Shown here one piece after another: positions 7,734-16,099 of a DNA stretch of 20,642 nt (the first letter of the stretch is position 1; every line of letters starts with the position of its first letter). The stretch is from CADEED01 sp044871085. GTDB lineage: Bacteria > Pseudomonadota > Gammaproteobacteria > Steroidobacterales > Steroidobacteraceae. Below the pieces are notes generated by a model, which ran no database searches, was not told the origin of the DNA, and saw only the letters and a program-made list of their open reading frames with translations. Position numbers and translations under genes: made by a program. Where the stretch lies: positions 1-20,642 of the forward strand of contig JBIOZI010000113.1 in the NCBI GenBank assembly GCA_044871085.1. Direction: 5' to 3'.

Positions 7734-9073
7734 CAATCCTCCGGCAGGTCGGCGGCGGGTTCGGGCAGGCGCCACGAGAGCAGCAGCGCGGCGCAGGCGG
7801 CGACGCCGGCCACCAGCGCGATCGACAGCGTGAGCTTGGCGGTCGGCGTCGTGCCGGGCATCACGTCCGACAGTTTCGCGGTGGCGAGCGCGGCCAGCGG
7901 CGCGAGCACCCGGCCGCCGACGCTGACCACGAAGCTCTCGCCCGTGCCGCGCAGGTGGACCGGATACACCCGGGGTAGATAGTTCCCCCAGAAGCTGTAC
8001 GTCACGCTCACGATCAGCGCCAGCAGCCCGGCGCCGTACGCGAACAGGTCCGCGTTCGACGTGGCGGGCCCGAGGAACACCAGCGGCACGGCCAGCGCGG
8101 CGGCGCCGAGCGCCCAGCGCAGGATGGGTCCGCGCACGACCACCCACGTGACCAGCAGCGCGAGCAGCAGGCGCCCGGTGAGTGCGCCGAAGTCCTGGTG
8201 CAGGTGCACCCAGCTCACCCATTGCTCCTGCTGCTGGCGCGCCAGCTCCGCCACGCCCGGCAGGCCGGGCACGACGCGTGGAATGTGCTGCAGCATGCCG
8301 TAGGCGAGCGCGAAGCAGCAGGCGACGGTGAGCGTGCCGAGCACGGTCACGCGCCGCAGCCGCGGTGTGAACAGCTCGGCGAAGCTCGGCCGGCGCAGGG
8401 TTCCGGCGCGCCTCTTCTGCAGCCATACCGGGGACTCGGGCAGGAAGGGCCGCAGGATCATCAAAGGAATGGCGGGCAGCGCGCCGAACATCAGCGTGTA
8501 GCGCCAAGCCGCGTGACCGCCCTCCACCAACGGCAGCCGGTCGCCCCAGGTGACCGCCGCGTAATACGCCCCGGCGATCATGAAATTCCCCAGCGTCGCG
8601 CAGGCCTGCGCGAAACCCAGCGCGGCCTCGCGCCGCCGCGGGTCGCCGAACAGCTCGCTGAGCCAGGCGATGGCCGCGACGAACTCCACGCAGGCGCCGG
8701 CGACGGTGAGGCAGCGCCAGAAAATGACCGCGCCGATCGAACCGGCCATGCCCGACATGAACGCGGCCACTCCATACACCACGATGCTCCAGACGAGCAC
8801 GCGCTGGCGGCCGACGCGATCGGTGAGATACCCGCCGGCGAGCGAGGCGAGACCGCCGAGCACCGGCGGCAGGAACAGTGCGAGCCCCGCCCGGTGATTG
8901 AACTCGGGCGTGCCGGGAAGATAGCCGCCGAGGTCCATGAGCATGGGACGCAGTACGATGGCCTGCACCACCAGCTCGTACATGTCGAACGCGAAACCGA
9001 TGCCCGCCGCGATGAGGATCAGCCATTGCTTCGCGCCGATCCGCGGCATGCTCGCGTTGAGTGTGGCCTCCAT
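7733..9073 (-). CDS. MFS transporter, substrate unknown
   Basis: An inner-membrane secondary transporter of 446 residues with about 12 hydrophobic segments. The MFS signature between helices 2 and 3 reads GGYLTDRVGRQRV, and PESPVWL follows helix 6, as in sugar-porter and aromatic-acid/sialate:H+ symporter-like families. A conserved acidic residue in helix 1 (FAFDMYE) also suits proton-coupled transport. The cargo cannot be read from sequence. I chose the ATG at 9073; a TTG at 9091 and an ATG at 9049 are in frame, and none has a good Shine-Dalgarno. It is translationally coupled to the methyltransferase downstream. It diverges from a winged-helix/TPR regulator across 65 bases, the usual arrangement for a regulator and its target. 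Confidence 0.88.
   Translation of the reverse strand: MEATLNASMPRIGAKQWLILIAAGIGFAFDMYELVVQAIVLRPMLMDLGGYLPGTPEFNHRAGLALFLPPVLGGLASLAGGYLTDRVGRQRVLVWSIVVYGVAAFMSGMAGSIGAVIFWRCLTVAGACVEFVAAIAWLSELFGDPRRREAALGFAQACATLGNFMIAGAYYAAVTWGDRLPLVEGGHAAWRYTLMFGALPAIPLMILRPFLPESPVWLQKRRAGTLRRPSFAELFTPRLRRVTVLGTLTVACCFALAYGMLQHIPRVVPGLPGVAELARQQQEQWVSWVHLHQDFGALTGRLLLALLVTWVVVRGPILRWALGAAALAVPLVFLGPATSNADLFAYGAGLLALIVSVTYSFWGNYLPRVYPVHLRGTGESFVVSVGGRVLAPLAALATAKLSDVMPGTTPTAKLTLSIALVAGVAACAALLLSWRLPEPAADLPED
7737..7742 (-). promoter_or_regulatory. Strong Shine-Dalgarno of the methyltransferase gene
   Basis: GGAGGA lies inside the last codons of the MFS gene, three bases before its ATG at 7733. It fixes the start and supports coupled translation. 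Confidence 0.65.
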
Positions 9074-9138
9074 GGCGCAGAGAATGGCCAACCGAAAGCT
9101 GAAAGTCTCGTCGCAGTCCTGAAAAATCCTGAACGCGC
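9074..9138. promoter_or_regulatory. Divergent regulatory gap with phased CTGAA repeats
   Basis: The only space between the MFS gene and the winged-helix/TPR regulator. CTGAA occurs at 9099-9103, 9119-9123 and 9129-9133, so copies are 20 and 10 bases apart. The last two are part of a longer direct repeat (TCCTGAA at 9117-9123 and 9127-9133). Tandem direct repeats spaced by one helical turn are the usual binding sites of OmpR/PhoB-type winged helices. The link to the neighbouring regulator is inference. Confidence 0.4.
9117..9133 (+). repeat. 10-bp-phased direct repeat TCCTGAA
   Basis: Two perfect 7-base copies separated by AAA, ending five bases before the regulator's ATG. Occupancy would be expected to block its translation start region or transcription, consistent with autorepression (inference). 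Confidence 0.5.
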
Positions 9139-10953
9139 ATGAACGCCGACGCCAACGTCATCTACGAATTCGCGGGGCGCCGCCTCGACGTGGCGCGCCG
9201 CCAGCTCACGCACCTCGGGCGTCCCGTCGCGCTGTTCCCGCGCTGCTTCGACGCGCTGGTGCTGCTGCTCGAGCAGCGCGGCAAGCTCCTCGACAAGGAG
9301 TTCCTGCTGCAGGCGCTCTGGCCGGACGTCATCGTGGACGAGAACAGCCTCGCCAAGGTGATCTCCGAGGTGCGCCGTGCGCTCGGCGACCCGCCCAAGG
9401 ACCAGGGCTGCATCGTGACCGTGCCACGCCGCGGCTATCAGTTCGTCGGCGAGGTCGCAGTCCAGCGCCGCGCCGACGGCACACAGCTCGTGCGCGGCAG
9501 CCAGAATGAGGCCGGCCCGGCCGAAGCGGCGGCGGCGGCCGGCCGGCGCCGCGGCGAGATCCGCTCGCTCGCGGTGCTGCCCTTCACCTTCCTGAACCCG
9601 GTCGCCTCGGACGAGAGCCTGGGGCTGGGCCTCGCCGACGCGCTGATCACCCGGCTCGGACAGCTGCGGCGCACGCTCGTGCGCCCGACCTCGTCCATCG
9701 CACGCTTCGCGGCGCAGCCGCTGGCGCCGGTGGCTGCGGGCCGCGCGCTCGAGGTCGACGCCGTGATCTGCGGCACGATCCGCCGTGCGGCGGCGACCGT
9801 GCGCGTCACCGTGCAGATGGTCTCCGTCGGCGACGACGCCGTGAGCTGGGCGGAAAAATTCGACGCGCCTTCCATGGACGCGCTCGCGCTCGAGGATTCG
9901 ATCGCCGAGCGCGTCGCGACCGCGCTCACGCTGGCTCTGACGAACGAGCGGCCGCCGGAGCCGCGGCGCTACACGACCAACACCGACGCCTGCGACCACT
10001 TCATCCGCGGCCGCTATCTAGCTACCAGGCGCACGCGCGAGGCGCTGCTCGAGGCGGTCACGTGCTACGAGCGCGCCATCGCGATCGACCCGCGCTACGC
10101 GCTCGCCTACGCCTGTCTCAGCGAGGCGTGGATCCACCTCGGCATCCGCGCGGCGGTGTCGCAGAGCTTCCGGCCGCGCGAGGTGATGCCCAAGGCGCGC
10201 ACCGCCGCGGAGAAGGCCCTGGCCATCGATGCCAGCCTGTCCGAGGCGCACGCCGCGCTCGGGCACGTGTTGTTCATATACGAGTGGAAGCGGGACCTGG
10301 GCCTGGCGGAGCTGCAGCGCGCCATCGAGCTCAATCCCAGCAACCAGAGCGCGCGGCACTGGAGCGCCATGTGTCTCGCCGGGCTCGGCCGGTTCGACGA
10401 GGCGCTGGTGCGCATCGAGGAGGCGCGCGCGATCGATCCGCTCGCCGTCATCGTGAACGCGAACGTCGGCTTCCTGCTGTACCGGGCCGGGCGCCTCGAG
10501 GAGGCGGTGGCGAAACTGCGCTACACCGTGGCGATGGAGCCCGCGTTCGTCATGACGCGGTATCGGCTGGGATTGGCCCTGGAGGAGCTCGGGCAGTACG
10601 AGGAGGCCATCGGCGAGTTCGAGGCGATGCGTCCCTGCGCCGCCGACCCGCTGGGTCTCACCGCCATCGCGCGCACGCGTGCGCTCATGGGACAGCGCGA
10701 CACCGCGCGCGGCATGCTCGCGCAGCTCGCCGAGATCGGCACCAGCACCTACGTACCGGCCGCAACCATCGCGGACATACACGTCGCGCTCGGGGACCTC
10801 GACAAGGCGATGGAATGCCTCGAGCTCGCCGTCGAGGAACGGGCGCTCGTGTCGATGTGGCTGCCGTGGGAGCGGCACTGGAACCCGCTGCGCACGCATC
10901 CACGCTTTGCCGGGCTGCTGACGCAGATCGGGCTCCTGCCACGCAACCCTTAG
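9139..10953 (+). CDS. Winged-helix (CadC/OmpR-type) regulator with TolB-like and TPR domains
   Basis: A 604-residue putative transcription regulator. Residues ~8-105 are a Trans_reg_C winged helix: YEFAGRRLDVARRQLTHLGR opens it, NSLAKVISEVRRALGD is the recognition helix and VPRRGYQFVGEV the wing. Residues ~150-275 resemble the TolB N-terminal/adenylate-cyclase-associated domain (SLAVLPF, then VDAVICGTIRR). From ~285 to the end there are tetratricopeptide repeats, for example AIAIDPRYALAYACLSEAW, AIELNPSNQSARHWSAMCL and ARAIDPLAVIVNANVGFLL. No transmembrane segment is visible, unlike CadC, so it probably acts in the cytoplasm and senses through the TPR/TolB part. It diverges from the MFS-methyltransferase pair and lies 54 bases upstream of the histidine kinase gene. 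The signal is unknown. The ATG at 9139 fits the domain start; no Shine-Dalgarno is seen. Confidence 0.87.
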   Translation: MNADANVIYEFAGRRLDVARRQLTHLGRPVALFPRCFDALVLLLEQRGKLLDKEFLLQALWPDVIVDENSLAKVISEVRRALGDPPKDQGCIVTVPRRGYQFVGEVAVQRRADGTQLVRGSQNEAGPAEAAAAAGRRRGEIRSLAVLPFTFLNPVASDESLGLGLADALITRLGQLRRTLVRPTSSIARFAAQPLAPVAAGRALEVDAVICGTIRRAAATVRVTVQMVSVGDDAVSWAEKFDAPSMDALALEDSIAERVATALTLALTNERPPEPRRYTTNTDACDHFIRGRYLATRRTREALLEAVTCYERAIAIDPRYALAYACLSEAWIHLGIRAAVSQSFRPREVMPKARTAAEKALAIDASLSEAHAALGHVLFIYEWKRDLGLAELQRAIELNPSNQSARHWSAMCLAGLGRFDEALVRIEEARAIDPLAVIVNANVGFLLYRAGRLEEAVAKLRYTVAMEPAFVMTRYRLGLALEELGQYEEAIGEFEAMRPCAADPLGLTAIARTRALMGQRDTARGMLAQLAEIGTSTYVPAATIADIHVALGDLDKAMECLELAVEERALVSMWLPWERHWNPLRTHPRFAGLLTQIGLLPRNP

Positions 10954-10966
10954 GGGCGCGCCCAAT

Positions 10967-10974
10967 CTAACTAC
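10967..10974 (-). repeat. Intergenic copy of dispersed octamer GTAGTTAG
   Basis: The plus strand reads CTAACTAC in the 54-base gap between the TPR regulator and the kinase gene. It is the only exact non-coding copy of the GTAGWTWG motif described in the findings. The same gap has a perfect 10-base palindrome GGGCGCGCCC at 10954-10963. Confidence 0.5.
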
Positions 10975-10995
10975 ATTGTCGCCGCGCGCGTGATT

Positions 10996-10999
10996 GGAG
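10996..10999 (+). promoter_or_regulatory. Shine-Dalgarno of the hybrid histidine kinase gene
   Basis: GGAG with an eight-base spacer to the ATG at 11008. This decides the start in favour of 11008 over the in-frame GTG at 10990. Confidence 0.65.
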
Positions 11000-11007
11000 T
11001 AGCGTCC

Positions 11008-14000
11008 ATGTCCATGGGGGCATCCGCAGGCGCCGATACCAATCACTTTCCGGCGCAGCTCGCCGCGTTCGTAACGATCGCGGTCGGCATGTTCGTGCTC
11101 ATCGGCTGGACCTTCGACATCGAGCCGCTGACCAACATCGCGCCGTCGTGGCCGAAGATGGTCAGGCTGACCGCGCTCGCGCTGGTACTGGCGGGGGTCA
11201 CCCTGTGGCTCGCGACCATGGGCTGGCGGGTCGCGGCGGCCTGCGGCGCCGCGCTGCTCGCGGCCATCGGGCTGCTGCTGCTGATCCGCAACGCATCGGG
11301 CTGGAACGTCTACATCGACCAGCTGTCGCTGGCGCCGCTGCCTCCGGACGGCGGCGCGCCGCTGCCGCGCATGGCCCCGGCCACCGCCGTCAGCATGTTG
11401 TTGTTAGGCACTTCGATCGCCTGCTCCCTGCAGCGGCGGCTCGCGCTGCTGCACCAGGCGCTCGCGGTCCTGGGGCTGCTCGTGGCCTGGTTCGGCCTGT
11501 CGCACTTCGTGTTCGCGGGCCAGGCGGTGTTCGCGTTCGCCCAGATGGCCTTCCACACCGCGGTGCTGTTGCTGCTGCTGCACGCCGGCGCGCTCACGCT
11601 GCGGTCGGAGGCGGGGCTCGCGGCGCTGCTGTCGAGCGGCGGCGCGGGCGGCGGCCTCGCCCGGCGGCTGCTGCCGGCTGCGATCGTCGTGCCGCTGGTC
11701 GCGGGCGTGCTCACGCTGCAGTCGCAGCGCTCGGGCATGCTGAGCTTCGAAGGCGCGGTCTCGCTGTTCGCGCTGTCGTCCGTGGTGGTGTTCGCCGCCT
11801 TCGTGTGGATCCAGGCCTCGCGCACCGAGCGCGCCGACCGGCTGCGCCATCACGCCGAATACGCGCTGCGGGTGTCCGAGGAGCGCAACCAGCTCATCGT
11901 CGAGACGGCGCTCGACGCGGTAGTCACGATGAACAATCGTGGAATCATCACCGGCTGGAATTCCCAGGCCGAGAAGATGTTCGGCTGGACGCGCGCCGAG
12001 GCGGTGGGGCGCGAGCTGGCCGAGGTGATCATCCCCGAGCGGCACCGCGCCGAGCATCGTCACGGCCTGCAGCGCTACCTCGAATCCGGCGTGGCGCGCA
12101 TGCTCAACAAGCGCATCGAGATGGCGGCGCTGCACCGCGACGGCCACGAGATGCCCGTCGAGCTCGCGATCACGCCGATCGGCTTCGGCGACGAGCTGGT
12201 GTTCAGCGGATTCGTCCGCGACATCACCGGCCGGACGCGCGCCGAGGCGGCGCTGCGCGAGAGCGAACAGCGCTTCCGCAGCACCGCGAACTCCGCGCCG
12301 GTGCTCATCTGGATGAGCGGCCCGGACAAGATGTGCACCTGGTTCAACCAGCGCTGGCTGGATTTCGTCGGCCGCGGCATCGAACAGGAGCTCGGCGACG
12401 GCTGGTGCGACAACCTGCACCCCGCGGACTTCGACCGCGCGCTCGACACCTACCACGCGGCCTTCGATGCGCGCCGGCCCTACGAGATGGAATACCGCCT
12501 GCAGCGCGACGACGGCGTCTGGCGCTGGCTGCTCGAGCGCGGCACGCCCATCATCGGGCCCGGCGGCGCGTTCGAGGGCTACATCGGCACGTGCATCGAC
12601 ATCACCGAGCACCGCGAGACCCTGGAGCAGCTGCGCGAGTCGCGCGCGCGCTTCAAGACGCTGACGGAATCGCTGCCGCAGATGATCTGGACCTGCATGC
12701 GCGACGGTTACTGCGACTATCTGTCACGCCAGTGGCTCGACTACACCGGCCGCAGCGAGTCGCAGCAGCTCGGCTCGGGCTGGCTCGAGCAGCTGCACCA
12801 CGACGACCGCGTGAAGGTGCAGCTCGAATGGTCGCGCGTGATCGGCAGCGGCGACACGTTCGACACCACCTGCCGCATCCGCCGCTTCGACGGCGCGTAC
12901 CGCTGGTTCAAGACCCGCGCGGTGCCGCTGCGCGACCCGGCCGGGCGCATCCTCAAGTGGTTCGGCTCGCACACCGACATCGAGGACTTCGTGGTCGCGG
13001 AGCGGCGCCTCAAGGTGCAGCTCGAGCGCATGCAGCTGCTCGACCGCACGACGCAGGCCATCAGCGCGCACCAGGAGCTGCGCAAGGTGCTGGAAGTGGT
13101 CATGCGCAGCCTCGAGGAAGATCTCGGCGTCGACTTCGGCGCCGTGTGCCTCTACCAGACCGAGCCCGAGCTGCTCACCATCACCTGCGTCGGCGAGCGC
13201 AGCGCGGCGCTCGCCAGGCAGGTGGGGCTCACCGAGGGCGCGCAGATCGAGGTCGACGAGACCGCGCTGGCGCGCAGCGTGCGCGGCGAGCTCGTGTACG
13301 AGGCCGACATCGAGAGCGCCGGCACCCCATTCTCCGCGCGGCTCGCCACCGGCGGCCTGCGCACGCTGGTCGCCGCGCCGCTGGTGATCGAGGACGAAGT
13401 GTTCGGCGTTCTGCTGGTCGCCAAGCGCCAGCGCGACGCCCTGAGCAGCGACGACTGCGACTTCCTGCGCCAGCTCTCGAGCCACGTGGCGCTGGCCGGA
13501 CACCAGGCGCGGCTGTACGACGCGCTGCAGTCGGCGTACCAGGACCTGCGCCAGACCCAGCAGACGGTGATGCAGCAGGAACGCCTGCGCGCGCTCGGCC
13601 AGATCGCCAGCGGCATCGCACACGACATCAACAACGCGCTCTCGCCGGCCGCGCTGTACACGCAGACCATGCTGACGCACGAGAGCACGCTGTCGCCGCG
13701 GGCACGGGACCATCTCGGGGTCATCCAGCGCGCCATCGAGGACGTGGCGCGCACCGTGCAGCGCATGCGCGCATTCTATCTACCGCGCGGCCTCGAGCTA
13801 ACGCTGGCGCCCATCGACCTGAACCAGATCATCACCCAGGCCATCGACCTCACGCGCGCGCGCTGGAGCAACATGGCGCTAGAGCGCGGCATGGTGGTGC
13901 ACGTGCAGAGCGAGCTCGCGCCCGACCTGCCGAAGATGCTCGGCGCCGAGCACGAGGTGCGCGACGCCATCACGAACCTGATCCTCAACGCGGTCGATGC

Positions 14001-14697
14001 GCTGCCGGAGGGCGGCAAGATCACGCTGACGACGCGCGCCGACGAGCGCGACGGCCAGGTGATCGCCGAAGTGCACGACACCGGCGTCGGCATGAGCGAA
14101 ACTACCCGCAGCCGCTGCCTCGAGCCGTTCTTCACCACGAAGGGCGAGCGTGGCACCGGGCTCGGCCTGCCGATGGTGTTCGGCATGGCCCAGCGCCACG
14201 GTGGCGAGCTCGAGATCGACAGCGAGCTCGGCCGCGGCACCACGATGCGGTTGCTGTTCCCGCGCGCGCCCGACGGCATGCTGGTGCGCCAGAAGGAGTT
14301 GGAGATGCCGGCGCGCCCGTTGCGAATCCTGCTGATCGACGACGACCCGCTGCTGCTGCGCAGCCTGCGCGACGCGCTCGAGCTCGACGAGCACGAGGTG
14401 GTCACCGCCGAAGGCGGCCAGGCCGGCATCGACACGTTCGCGGCGGCCAGCCGCGCCGGCGAGCGCATCGACGCGGTGATCACCGACCTCGGCATGCCCT
14501 ACGTGGACGGCCGCAAGGTCGCGACGCGCATCCGCCAGCTCGCGCCCCAGCTCCCCATCATCATGCTCACCGGGTGGGGCCACCGGCTGATCGCCAGCGA
14601 CGAGAAGCCCGAGCATGTAGATAGAGTGCTGAGCAAGCCGCCCAAGATGGCGGAGCTGCGGGCGACGCTGGCGGAGCTGGTGACGAACGAGGGTTGA
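11008..14697 (+). CDS. Membrane-bound PAS-PAS-PAS-GAF hybrid histidine kinase with C-terminal receiver
   Basis: A 1229-residue sensor kinase. Residues ~12-270 carry about seven or eight hydrophobic segments forming a membrane sensor region that I do not recognise. Three PAS domains follow at ~290-411, ~418-536 and ~544-667; the second and third share the WLD..GR and GW/RW pattern of PAS fold 3. A GAF domain spans ~675-834. The dimerisation/phosphoacceptor helix has His872 in SGIAHDINNAL, and the ATPase domain (~980-1086) shows NLILNAVDAL, DTGVGM and GTGLGLPM. The receiver (~1105-1229) has the acidic pocket IDDDP, phospho-acceptor Asp1160 in ITDLGMP, Thr in MLTGWG and Lys in LSKPPKM. All catalytic residues look intact. 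No phosphotransfer (Hpt) domain is present here, so the receiver may regulate the kinase or hand off to an unlinked Hpt. It may be co-transcribed with the TPR regulator upstream. The stimulus is unknown. Confidence 0.93.
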   Translation: MSMGASAGADTNHFPAQLAAFVTIAVGMFVLIGWTFDIEPLTNIAPSWPKMVRLTALALVLAGVTLWLATMGWRVAAACGAALLAAIGLLLLIRNASGWNVYIDQLSLAPLPPDGGAPLPRMAPATAVSMLLLGTSIACSLQRRLALLHQALAVLGLLVAWFGLSHFVFAGQAVFAFAQMAFHTAVLLLLLHAGALTLRSEAGLAALLSSGGAGGGLARRLLPAAIVVPLVAGVLTLQSQRSGMLSFEGAVSLFALSSVVVFAAFVWIQASRTERADRLRHHAEYALRVSEERNQLIVETALDAVVTMNNRGIITGWNSQAEKMFGWTRAEAVGRELAEVIIPERHRAEHRHGLQRYLESGVARMLNKRIEMAALHRDGHEMPVELAITPIGFGDELVFSGFVRDITGRTRAEAALRESEQRFRSTANSAPVLIWMSGPDKMCTWFNQRWLDFVGRGIEQELGDGWCDNLHPADFDRALDTYHAAFDARRPYEMEYRLQRDDGVWRWLLERGTPIIGPGGAFEGYIGTCIDITEHRETLEQLRESRARFKTLTESLPQMIWTCMRDGYCDYLSRQWLDYTGRSESQQLGSGWLEQLHHDDRVKVQLEWSRVIGSGDTFDTTCRIRRFDGAYRWFKTRAVPLRDPAGRILKWFGSHTDIEDFVVAERRLKVQLERMQLLDRTTQAISAHQELRKVLEVVMRSLEEDLGVDFGAVCLYQTEPELLTITCVGERSAALARQVGLTEGAQIEVDETALARSVRGELVYEADIESAGTPFSARLATGGLRTLVAAPLVIEDEVFGVLLVAKRQRDALSSDDCDFLRQLSSHVALAGHQARLYDALQSAYQDLRQTQQTVMQQERLRALGQIASGIAHDINNALSPAALYTQTMLTHESTLSPRARDHLGVIQRAIEDVARTVQRMRAFYLPRGLELTLAPIDLNQIITQAIDLTRARWSNMALERGMVVHVQSELAPDLPKMLGAEHEVRDAITNLILNAVDALPEGGKITLTTRADERDGQVIAEVHDTGVGMSETTRSRCLEPFFTTKGERGTGLGLPMVFGMAQRHGGELEIDSELGRGTTMRLLFPRAPDGMLVRQKELEMPARPLRILLIDDDPLLLRSLRDALELDEHEVVTAEGGQAGIDTFAAASRAGERIDAVITDLGMPYVDGRKVATRIRQLAPQLPIIMLTGWGHRLIASDEKPEHVDRVLSKPPKMAELRATLAELVTNEG

Positions 14698-14714
14698 CGC
14701 CCCGCTACCCGCGA

Positions 14715-15176
14715 TCAATCGCAGCGCAGGTAGTCGAACGGGATCACCAACTCCTTGCCACCCTCGCCCGGGCCCGCGATCTCGGCATGCAGGCCGCCGG
14801 CGGTCCTGCGGTATGCGACGCGCCTGGGGAAGTCGTGGCGCGGATTCTCGAAGCGCGCCCAGTCCGCGCCGCCCGCCACCCACTGGAACGCCACCGCCGG
14901 GTCGCCCTGCGGCTGCGCGAGGTAGCTCGGCACTCCGTCGCGCCACTCGATGCGCAGGAACTCGAAGCTCGCGGTCTTCGCGCCCTGCACCGTGCGCGAC
15001 AGGCCCAACATGACGTCGCCGCGCGGCGCGAGCCATTGCTCTTCGATGTGGCTGCCGTTGCGGTCCGCGCACCAGTGGCCGGCGAACCAGTCGAGGGCGA
15101 TGGGTTGCGGCGCGGCCGAGGCCGCCAGCGACAGCGTGGCGACGGCCGCGAGACCGAGGGGTGTGTGCCTGTTCAT
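14715..15176 (-). CDS. Exported DUF6265-type protein of unknown function
   Basis: A 153-residue protein with a clear signal peptide: MNRHT, then a hydrophobic alanine/leucine core, and a likely signal peptidase I site after ASA at about residue 22. The mature part has motifs seen in DUF6265 proteins: LDWFAGHWC near the new N-terminus, EEQWLAPRGDVMLGLSRTV, FEFLRIE in the middle, FENPRHDFPRRVAYRR, and a C-terminal strand. The fold is probably a lipocalin-like beta-barrel, but no activity is established for the family. It is expected in the periplasm. It faces the histidine kinase gene tail-to-tail with a 17-base gap lacking any hairpin, and diverges from the AraC-type regulator. The assignment is by motif memory only. 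Confidence 0.75.
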   Translation of the reverse strand: MNRHTPLGLAAVATLSLAASAAPQPIALDWFAGHWCADRNGSHIEEQWLAPRGDVMLGLSRTVQGAKTASFEFLRIEWRDGVPSYLAQPQGDPAVAFQWVAGGADWARFENPRHDFPRRVAYRRTAGGLHAEIAGPGEGGKELVIPFDYLRCD

Positions 15177-15209
15177 GGGGCGACTGTAGCGACGCGCCGG
15201 CCGTGACGC

Positions 15210-15238
15210 TTGAACAAAAGCGCAAGGTGTCCGGTAAT
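15210..15238 (+). promoter_or_regulatory. Candidate sigma70-type promoter of the AraC-family gene
   Basis: TTGAAC (15210-15215), 17 bases, then GGTAAT (15233-15238). Predicted initiation about seven bases on falls at the ATG (15245), which would give a leaderless transcript. This agrees with the lack of a Shine-Dalgarno there. The -10 is a weak match. Confidence 0.35.
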
Positions 15239-15244
15239 CACGCC

Positions 15245-16099
15245 ATGGACTACCTGCAGCACCCGCCGCCGCCGGCGCTCGCGCGCCACGTGGAGAGCGT
15301 GTGGCGGCTGCGCGCGCCCGTGCCGGACGGCGTGCAGACTATCTACCCGGACGGACGCTGCGAGATCATCGTGCACCTCGCCGGGCCGCCGCGCTGCTGG
15401 GACGCCGCCGATGGCTGGCACGAGCAGGCGCGCACGCTGTTCGCGGCGCAGCGCGTGACCGCGGTGCGGCTGGCGTCCCGCGGCGCGCTCGACTGCGTCG
15501 GAGTGCGCCTCATGCCGGCCGCCTCGGCGCTCGTGGCGCCGCGCGGGCTCGGGCAACTGCGCGACCGCATCGTGGATCTCGCCACGCTCGATTCCCCGCT
15601 CAGCCAGGCGTTGCGCGGCGCCGCGCGCCGATTCGCCGCCGGCGACGCCGGCGCGTTGTGGCGCCTGCTCGAGCGCCGCTGCGCGGCCCACGCGGTGGAT
15701 GCACGCATCGAGCGTGCCACCGCGCGGCTCGAGGCCACGGGTGGCCGCGCGCGCATAGATGCCATCGCGCGCGCCGCGGCGCTGAGCATCCGCGGGTTGC
15801 AGACCCGGTTTCGCGCGCAGGTGGGCCTGGCACCCAAGGAATTCGCGCGCGTGCTGCGGCTGCAGGCGACGCTGCGCGCGCTCGACACCCACGACGCATC
15901 GCTCGCCGCCATCGCCTCCGAGACCGGATTCGCCGACCAGGCCCACGTCACGCGGGAGCTCAAGGCCGTCACCGGCCTCACGCCCGCGCGGCTGCGCGCG
16001 GCGCTGCGCGCCGACCGGGGCGGCGACGCGGCGATCGAGATCGCGGCCGCGTTCGTCCGCGGCCACGCGCGTCAGGCCATCGCGACCGTGCGGTCGTGA
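15245..16099 (+). CDS. AraC-family transcriptional regulator
   Basis: A 284-residue regulator. The N-terminal ~150 residues resemble the DUF6597 cupin-like domain of one group of AraC proteins (YPDGRCEIIVHLAGPP is characteristic). The C-terminal ~100 residues (from about 165) contain the two helix-turn-helix units: IDAIARAAALSIRGLQTRF for the first and LAAIASETGFADQAHVTRE for the second, then VTGLTPARLR. The inducer is unknown. It diverges from the exported DUF6265-type gene across 68 bases and may control it. The ATG at 15245 is preferred; a GTG at 15227 is in frame. Its last 28 bases overlap the convergent Bcr/CflA-type exporter gene. Confidence 0.9.
   Translation: MDYLQHPPPPALARHVESVWRLRAPVPDGVQTIYPDGRCEIIVHLAGPPRCWDAADGWHEQARTLFAAQRVTAVRLASRGALDCVGVRLMPAASALVAPRGLGQLRDRIVDLATLDSPLSQALRGAARRFAAGDAGALWRLLERRCAAHAVDARIERATARLEATGGRARIDAIARAAALSIRGLQTRFRAQVGLAPKEFARVLRLQATLRALDTHDASLAAIASETGFADQAHVTRELKAVTGLTPARLRAALRADRGGDAAIEIAAAFVRGHARQAIATVRS

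Noticed and set aside
10954..10963. Perfect palindrome GGGCGCGCCC after the TPR regulator stop, as a terminator or operator
   Set aside because: No loop and no following T-run, so not an intrinsic terminator; GC-only palindromes are common at this composition.
12262..13010. Second and third PAS domains as a recent tandem duplication
   Set aside because: They share the fold-3 pattern but differ at most positions, as expected for ordinary multi-PAS kinases.
11148..14624. A second long plus-strand frame (over 1100 codons) inside the histidine kinase gene
   Set aside because: Arg/Ala-rich translation without motifs, in the +2 phase of an intact kinase with all catalytic residues.
14698..14714. 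Terminator between the convergent kinase and DUF6265-type genes
   Set aside because: The 17-base gap has no stem-loop or T-tract.
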